The notes under the pieces were generated by a model. That model was not told the origin of the DNA. It worked only from the letters and a program-made list of their open reading frames with translations, and searched no databases. From CADCVT01 sp036389485 (GTDB taxonomy: Bacteria > Actinomycetota > Thermoleophilia > Solirubrobacterales > Solirubrobacteraceae): a stretch of 64,000 nucleotides of DNA. The stretch lies in NCBI GenBank assembly GCA_036389485.1, contig DASVPR010000017.1:1-64000 (forward strand), written 5' to 3'. Within the stretch, counting starts at the first letter, position 1. Each line of letters opens with the position of its first letter. Shown here in pieces: positions 59,369-64,000 of the stretch. Made by a program: the position numbers and the translations under genes.

Positions 59369-60109
59369 ATGAGTCAGGACGGCGGAGTCCGACGCGACCT
59401 CGACCTCACCGACGCGTGGCGAGCGCAGCGGCTCTTCCAGGACGCCCTGGAGGCCGTGACGGCGGACGAGACGTCGTATTGGCTCCATCGTCGGGTTCTC
59501 TTCGCCCGCGCACATGCGGTACGGATGGCCATGTGCGCGGGTGGTTTCTTTGACGGCCGGCGACCGCTCCTGTACGCGGTGGCGGTGCGAAATCAGGGCT
59601 GCGTGTACCTCGGCGAGACGCTCTCCCGGCGAAGGCTCTGGGACATTCCGGTTGGAGAGAGCCATCACCTGGCCGCGACCTTCCCGCCCGCGGCGTGGGA
59701 GCGGCTCGTCGCCTTGAGGTGGTCCGAGGTAGAGGGCGTGGTGCTCCCGCCGAGCCCGGGCCTGCATCAGGCCGCCGGGCGTGCACTCGAACGCGAGCTC
59801 CACATCCGCCTCCAACCCGAGATGAACATCTGGACGAAGCGCGTCGACGGCCGCTGGGGCCGCCGCGCTCTCCGCCCTCTACCGCAGGTCGACGGATTCG
59901 ACGTCCCGGCTTCGGCCGACGCCGTGGAGGCGACGCTTCGCGACCTGCTCTGCGCTCCCGCCGACCGCGCCACTCGCGACATGGGACCGGGGCGCATTGT
60001 CGTCCCAGGGCTTCTGGACATCACTGAGCACCTGGACCTGGGTGATCCAGACGGCGTCGATGCGCGAGGGCTCGCGGCCGGGGAGCGACCGCCCGGCCGC
60101 GTACCCTGA
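59369..60109 (+). CDS. Hypothetical ICE protein after virD4 (246 residues)
   Basis: ATG 59369 preferred; a TTG at 59327 would add 14 residues. The segment LLYAVAVRNQGCVYLGETLSRR followed by DIPVGESHHLAATFPPAAWE loosely recalls the GIY-YIG order (Y...G..YLGET..RR...H), but the first motif is not clear. C-terminal half is unassigned. It might be a transfer nuclease or unrelated. Codon use matches the transfer module. Confidence 0.5.
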   Translation: MSQDGGVRRDLDLTDAWRAQRLFQDALEAVTADETSYWLHRRVLFARAHAVRMAMCAGGFFDGRRPLLYAVAVRNQGCVYLGETLSRRRLWDIPVGESHHLAATFPPAAWERLVALRWSEVEGVVLPPSPGLHQAAGRALERELHIRLQPEMNIWTKRVDGRWGRRALRPLPQVDGFDVPASADAVEATLRDLLCAPADRATRDMGPGRIVVPGLLDITEHLDLGDPDGVDARGLAAGERPPGRVP

Positions 60110-60195
60110 GTGTCCGCAGCGTGGGGCGCAATTCTGAGCGCGGGCGCCCCAATGGACGTCGAGACGTCGGGATATCGTGGTACCGTCGCGCGCCA

Positions 60196-60408
60196 GTGCC
60201 GTCGCCACGCGTCCCAGGGGCCGACACCGTCAAGGTGCCGATCGGCCTCCCCAAGGAACAGTACGAGTGGCTCCGGGAATTCGCCTTCCAGCGGCGAATC
60301 TCCATGGCGGAGGTCGTTCGTGAGGCCCTCCGTGAGCATCGCCAGCGGGCCGAGGCGCCGGGCGGCCGGAGGCCCCGGCGGGCGCGGGATTCAGACGGGC
60401 GTCGATAG
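60196..60408 (+). CDS. Ribbon-helix-helix DNA-binding protein
   Basis: About 70 residues from GTG 60196 (an earlier start at 60121 is possible). The strand TVKVPIGLPKEQYEWLREFA and the helices with RRISMAEVVREALREHRQRA are a CopG/Arc-like RHH domain. A basic tail follows. It stands just before the methyltransferase and may regulate it, or be an accessory protein of transfer. No toxin gene is adjacent. Confidence 0.75.
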   Translation: MPSPRVPGADTVKVPIGLPKEQYEWLREFAFQRRISMAEVVREALREHRQRAEAPGGRRPRRARDSDGRR

Positions 60409-60472
60409 TGCCGTCCGCAGGGGAACGTATGTTCGTGCGCGATGTGATACGACACGCTGAGAGGAGTTCGCC

Positions 60473-62389
60473 GTGGCCGTAGCCGCGGTCCCCGCTGCGC
60501 CGGCAACCCGGCGGCGTCCTGCCGTTCCGGTCCATCGCGGGGTCGACCTGCAGCTGCCGCCTCACCCTGACGCGCCGGACCCGCTCGATCTCGCCGGGGT
60601 ACGCGAATGGGTGCGGACGGCGCCGCGGCCGACGGCGATCGACCTCTTCTGCGGCGCGGGCGGGCTGAGCCTCGGGCTGCGCGACGCGGGGTTCGAGGTG
60701 CTCGTCGGCGCCGATAACGACGAGCGGGCGCTCGAGACTCACACGGCGAACATCGGCGGGCTCAGCTATCGCGACGATCTATCCGATCCCGAGGACTTCC
60801 TCGAGCATCTCGCAGCCTGGGGAGTCCGCCAGGTTGACCTCCTCGCGGGCGGCGTTCCGTGTCAGCCCTTCTCTCGGGCCGGCCGCTCCAAGATCCGAAG
60901 CCTGGTGGCCGCCGGGCAGCGCTCGATCGACGATCCGAGGGCCCAGATGTGGCGGAGCTTCATCCGCGTGGCCGAGGCGCTCAGGCCCCGCGCCGTCCTC
61001 CTCGAGAACGTCCCCGATCTCGCCGTGTGGGATGAGGGCGCGATTCTCGTGGGCTTCTGCGACTCGCTTCGTGAGCTCGGCTACGCCGTTGACGCAGCGA
61101 TCCTCAACGCGCATGAGCACGGCGTGCCGCAGCATCGGAGCCGCCTCTTCGTCGTGGGTCTGCGGCCGGGATTGGAGTTCGACTGGCCAGAGCCGTCGAC
61201 CACGCGGCCGTCGATCCGCCAGGCGATCGGGGACCTTCCAGCCGTACCACCCGCGCAGCGCGAGGAGCGCATCGCATATGGCCGTGCCCGGACTCGGCTT
61301 CAGCAGCGACTGCGGCGCGGTGTTGCACGGGCGGAACGCGGGTGGATCCATGACCACATCACGCGGGACGTTCGCAAGGACGATGCTGAGGCCTACTCGC
61401 TGCTGGGCGAGGGTCAGACCTACAAGGACCTCCCGGCTCGTCTTCAGCGATACCGCGCGGACATCTTCTCGGACAAGTACAAGCGACTCGAATGGGATGG
61501 GCTGAGCCGGTCGATCACGGCGCACATCGCGAAGGACGGATACTGGTACATCCACCCGGATCAGCCGCGCACGCTCTCCGTCCGCGAGGCCGCGCGCATC
61601 CAGACGTTTCCCGACTGGTTTCGCTTCGCAGGCCAGCCGTCCCTCCGGTATCGGCAGATCGGGAACGCCGTTCCGCCGCTGCTCGCTGAGGCGATCGGCG
61701 CCGAGCTTCAGCGCACACTGACCCGCCCGCCTCGGCGCGGTCGTCCGCGCGGCACCGGCACGTCATTCAGAACGCTGCTGCTGCGGTGGCATCGTGACAA
61801 CGCGCGCACTTTTCCGTGGCGGGGTCGCGAGGACCCGTGGCACGTGCTCATGGCGGAGATGTGCCTTCACCGGACGCGGGCGGATCAGGTGCGCCCGGTC
61901 TATGAGGCGCTGCTGCAGATCGCGCCGACCCCCGCGGCGATGGTGGCGCACTCTCAGGAGGCTCGAGAGGCGATGCGCTCGCTGGGGCTCCGCTGGCGCA
62001 CGGAGAAGATCATCGAGGTGGCCCGCGTCCTCGTCGAGGAGCATGGGGGGCAGGTTCCGTCGACCGACGTCGGACTTCTGTCGCTGCCCGGCGTCGGCGA
62101 CTACGTGGCCAACGCCACGCTCACGTTCGGCTTCGGCCGCCGCGCGGTGCTGCTGGACACCAACACCGAGCGCATCGTCGGGCGTGTCCGCGGACGGGTC
62201 AAGCCCATCAGGTGGCAGCTGAGGCTCGACCTCTACCAGCTGGCCGGCTCGGACGGAGCGAACGCGGAGTTCAACTACGCGCTCCTCGACCTGGGAGCTC
62301 TGGTCTGCCGCGCCGGCACACCCGATTGCACCGGGTGCCCCGTTCGGCGCCGGTGCGCCACCGGCCGCGGGGACGTGGTCCGGGGGTAG
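60473..62389 (+). CDS. C5-cytosine DNA methyltransferase fused to a T:G mismatch-type HhH glycosylase
   Basis: A 638-residue protein from GTG 60473 with GAGGAG before it. Residues about 50-415 are a Dcm-type methyltransferase: motif I DLFCGAGGLSLG (57-68), catalytic Cys 130 in VPCQPFSR, ENV (178-180), QHRSR (220-224), and QIGNAVPPLLAEAIG at the end. Residues about 432-636 are an HhH-GPD glycosylase with LPGVGDY (538-544), Asp 562, and a 4Fe-4S loop C612-x6-C619-x2-C622-x5-C628. Tyr 544 occupies the Lys position of endonuclease III, as in Mig.MthI T:G glycosylase. One chain would methylate and repair deaminated 5-methylcytosine. Confidence 0.92.
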   Translation: MAVAAVPAAPATRRRPAVPVHRGVDLQLPPHPDAPDPLDLAGVREWVRTAPRPTAIDLFCGAGGLSLGLRDAGFEVLVGADNDERALETHTANIGGLSYRDDLSDPEDFLEHLAAWGVRQVDLLAGGVPCQPFSRAGRSKIRSLVAAGQRSIDDPRAQMWRSFIRVAEALRPRAVLLENVPDLAVWDEGAILVGFCDSLRELGYAVDAAILNAHEHGVPQHRSRLFVVGLRPGLEFDWPEPSTTRPSIRQAIGDLPAVPPAQREERIAYGRARTRLQQRLRRGVARAERGWIHDHITRDVRKDDAEAYSLLGEGQTYKDLPARLQRYRADIFSDKYKRLEWDGLSRSITAHIAKDGYWYIHPDQPRTLSVREAARIQTFPDWFRFAGQPSLRYRQIGNAVPPLLAEAIGAELQRTLTRPPRRGRPRGTGTSFRTLLLRWHRDNARTFPWRGREDPWHVLMAEMCLHRTRADQVRPVYEALLQIAPTPAAMVAHSQEAREAMRSLGLRWRTEKIIEVARVLVEEHGGQVPSTDVGLLSLPGVGDYVANATLTFGFGRRAVLLDTNTERIVGRVRGRVKPIRWQLRLDLYQLAGSDGANAEFNYALLDLGALVCRAGTPDCTGCPVRRRCATGRGDVVRG

Positions 62390-62427
62390 TCCGCGCTACG
62401 GACGGCCGTACCAGGACAATCTACGGC

Positions 62428-63735
62428 GTGCCATCGACCCTGACCGTCATCCCCTCGGCTCGCCGCCTCATGGAGTCCCTCCGGGACATCGGCTACGAGC
62501 TGCCGTCGGCCGTGGCGGACCTGGTCGACAACAGCGTCGACGCCGACGCGACGCGGGTCGACGTCACGGCCGTGTTCGAGGGGGAGAATTCGTGGATCCG
62601 CGTGGCCGATGACGGCACGGGAATGCCCACCGCTCGGCTCAACGAGGCGATGCGCTACGGCACGGACCGGGCCTACGACGAGGTCGAGCTCGGCAAGTTC
62701 GGTCTCGGCCTCAAGACGGCGTCGCTCAGCCAGTGCCGCAGGCTGACCGTCGCCACGCGGACCAACCCGCGCCGTCGCGAGATCGAGATCCGCAGGTGGG
62801 ACCTGGATCACGTCATGGACGCCGACAGCTGGCAGCTGCTCAGGCTCGGGTCGTCCGAGGTGCGTGACGAGCTTGTCGAGCCGCTTCACGATGGCCCGGG
62901 CACCGTTGTGATGTGGGAGGCCCTCGACCGCATCTTCGACTACAAGCTCCCGTCGGGGCGCGCCGCGGAGACAGGTCTGGCCAGCATCTGTCGCGACATC
63001 GAGGCGCACCTCTCGATGGTCTTTCATCGTTTCCTGGCACAGCAGGCGCGCCGTGCGCTTCCGCTCACGATCACCGTCCAGGGCAATCCGATCGACGCGT
63101 GGGACCCCTTCGCGAGAACCGAGCCAGCGACGATCAGGCTCGACCGCCAGACGGTGTCTCTGCGGTACGCGGGCCGTGCGCACGCCATCCCGGTGCAGCC
63201 CTACATCCTGCCCAATCAGATGCAGTTCTCGACGACGCGGGCCTGGGAGGCCGCGAGCGGCCCCAGGAAGTGGAACCGCCAGCAGGGCTTCTACATCTAC
63301 CGGGCGGGCCGCATGATCCAGAGCGGTGGATGGAACCGCCTGCGCACCGCCGATGAGCACACGAAACTCGCGCGCATCGCGATCGACATTCCCCGCGCCG
63401 CGGACGCGGCCTTCGGCATCAACGTGTCCAAGATGCGAGTCCTCATCCCGGCCGAGGTCCGAGCCGAGCTCAAGGCCATCGCGAGCGCCGTCGCCAATCG
63501 CGCCCAGCTCGCATATCGGCAGACGGGCGACGGCCGCGGCGCGTCCACCGGCGCCACCGGCTCGGGTCGCCGGGCGGGCACCGGCGACTCGAATGGAGGC
63601 GATCCTGGAGCGTCAGTCCCGTGGGCCGTTGTGCATGGTGTTCTCCAGAGGGAGCTGGCGGGCGATCCCGAGCTGTTGGACCGGGTGCTCGCGGCTCTGA
63701 GCCGCGCGGCTCAACCGGTGGCGGGTCGCGAATGA
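62428..63735 (+). CDS. MORC-like GHKL ATPase of a restriction-modification type system
   Basis: A 435-residue protein from GTG 62428. The GHKL fold is complete: N-box LPSAVADLVDNSVDADATRV (N35), G1 box RVADDGTGMPT (DGTG at 62-65), and G2 box LGKFGLGLKTASL (88-100). A transducer-like S5 domain and a Gly/Ser-rich linker precede a short C-terminal helix bundle. GHKL ATPases of this type are encoded with C5 methyltransferases and Z1 helicases in bacterial R-M-like clusters related to eukaryotic MORC. It starts 38 bp after the methyltransferase. Confidence 0.85.
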   Translation: MPSTLTVIPSARRLMESLRDIGYELPSAVADLVDNSVDADATRVDVTAVFEGENSWIRVADDGTGMPTARLNEAMRYGTDRAYDEVELGKFGLGLKTASLSQCRRLTVATRTNPRRREIEIRRWDLDHVMDADSWQLLRLGSSEVRDELVEPLHDGPGTVVMWEALDRIFDYKLPSGRAAETGLASICRDIEAHLSMVFHRFLAQQARRALPLTITVQGNPIDAWDPFARTEPATIRLDRQTVSLRYAGRAHAIPVQPYILPNQMQFSTTRAWEAASGPRKWNRQQGFYIYRAGRMIQSGGWNRLRTADEHTKLARIAIDIPRAADAAFGINVSKMRVLIPAEVRAELKAIASAVANRAQLAYRQTGDGRGASTGATGSGRRAGTGDSNGGDPGASVPWAVVHGVLQRELAGDPELLDRVLAALSRAAQPVAGRE

Positions 63736-63751
63736 TGCGCGGACGGCGGTC

Positions 63752-64000
63752 ATGAACTTCGAAGACGCGCTCGGGCTGGCGCGTACCGCCATGCGCCTGG
63801 CCAGCCTCGACCCCGAGGCAGCCGTTCAGAGCCAGCCGCTCATTCCGGAGGACATGAGGGAGCGGGTTCGCACCGCGCTCGAGCGCGAGGCGCAGGCCCA
63901 CGGCGCGATCCGCATCGCCGACCTGCGCATGATCGAGGAATCCCGTGGCCATCGTGAATGGCTTCGGGACGTCGATCGCCAGGGTTGGGTCTACTGGCCG
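63752..64000 (+). CDS. N-terminal part of a protein following the MORC-like ATPase (Z1 helicase candidate)
   Basis: The first 83 residues only, from ATG 63752; the rest is outside the window. Visible sequence: MNFEDALGLARTAMRLASLD, IPEDMRERVRTALEREAQAH, and RGHREWLRDVDRQGWVYWP. The sequence itself does not identify a domain. Z1 proteins are the usual third gene of methyltransferase/GHKL ATPase clusters, and the W-x2-WP at the end fits what I recall of their N-termini. The identity is inferred from context. Confidence 0.45.
   Translation, partial: MNFEDALGLARTAMRLASLDPEAAVQSQPLIPEDMRERVRTALEREAQAHGAIRIADLRMIEESRGHREWLRDVDRQGWVYWP

Larger units (their letters stand above)
24733..64000. mobile_element. 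Integrative conjugative element (left end present, right end outside the window)
   Basis: The left boundary is a tRNA-Ser 3' fragment, with excisionase and tyrosine recombinase genes just inside. Plasmid-type maintenance genes (ParB, SSB, ArdC-like, sigma factor), a full Tcp/VirB-type mating channel with VirB4 and VirD4 ATPases, and defence-like cargo follow. No second copy of the tRNA end was seen by eye, so the right end is probably beyond 64000. Relaxase and oriT were not identified. Confidence 0.75.

Noticed and set aside
24733..64000. CRISPR arrays, rRNA genes or insertion sequences in the element
   Set aside because: No regularly spaced repeats, no rRNA-like sequence and no transposase-like protein were seen.

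Overview
High-GC actinobacterial DNA, most likely class Thermoleophilia (Solirubrobacterales-like). Clues are the GC content, the many GTG starts and ATGA/GTGA gene overlaps, and the secreted collagen-like protein at 48309-48851, whose N-terminus (RLRQRLTYANVTATLALF) is a type I associate with that group. This is judged by recognition alone; no database search was possible.

Left part (1-24.7 kb): a copper and stress region followed by redox and membrane genes. It holds an MMPL transporter, a multicopper oxidase with a flavoprotein, an AhpD-like/MFS/Usp operon, and the copZ - secreted copper-associated protein - copA - thioredoxin operon facing csoR. ATACCC...GGGTAT-type CsoR operator candidates lie before three of these units, suggesting one copper regulon. 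Next come an MMPL transporter carrying a C-terminal STAS domain, a TetR/membrane protein pair with a textbook promoter and operator, a second TetR region, and a MauE-MauD cassette built around a Tat-exported 12-cysteine peptide. At least five genes here are broken: an HD-domain protein, a PD-(D/E)XK nuclease, a methyltransferase, an MBL hydrolase and one unknown.

Right part (24.73 kb to the right edge): an integrative conjugative element. It begins at a 3' fragment of tRNA-Ser(CGA), followed by repeats, an excisionase and a tyrosine recombinase. Then come an operon of four exported proteins under a promoter with an internal operator, an XRE regulator, and a block of plasmid-like maintenance genes on the minus strand (DUF3072-like, ArdC-like, sigma factor, ParB, SSB). 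Three of these genes are preceded by copies of one structured leader whose stems covary. Cargo at 35-43.7 kb resembles a defence island: a PARP-like ADP-ribosyltransferase candidate, a 47-residue double zinc-knuckle protein, a DUF4365-like nuclease with a helical-repeat body, a Shedu-like nuclease, and a zincin-TPR protein with a small partner.

The transfer module (46-59.3 kb) is a compact Tcp/VirB set: TcpC/VirB8, a pilin-like protein, TcpE, VirB4, a TrbL/VirB6-like protein, a bifunctional wall hydrolase and VirD4. No relaxase is visible. The right edge carries a single polypeptide joining a C5-cytosine methyltransferase to a 4Fe-4S HhH glycosylase with the Tyr/Asp pair of T:G mismatch glycosylases. 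A MORC-like GHKL ATPase follows, then the start of another gene that may encode a Z1-type helicase.
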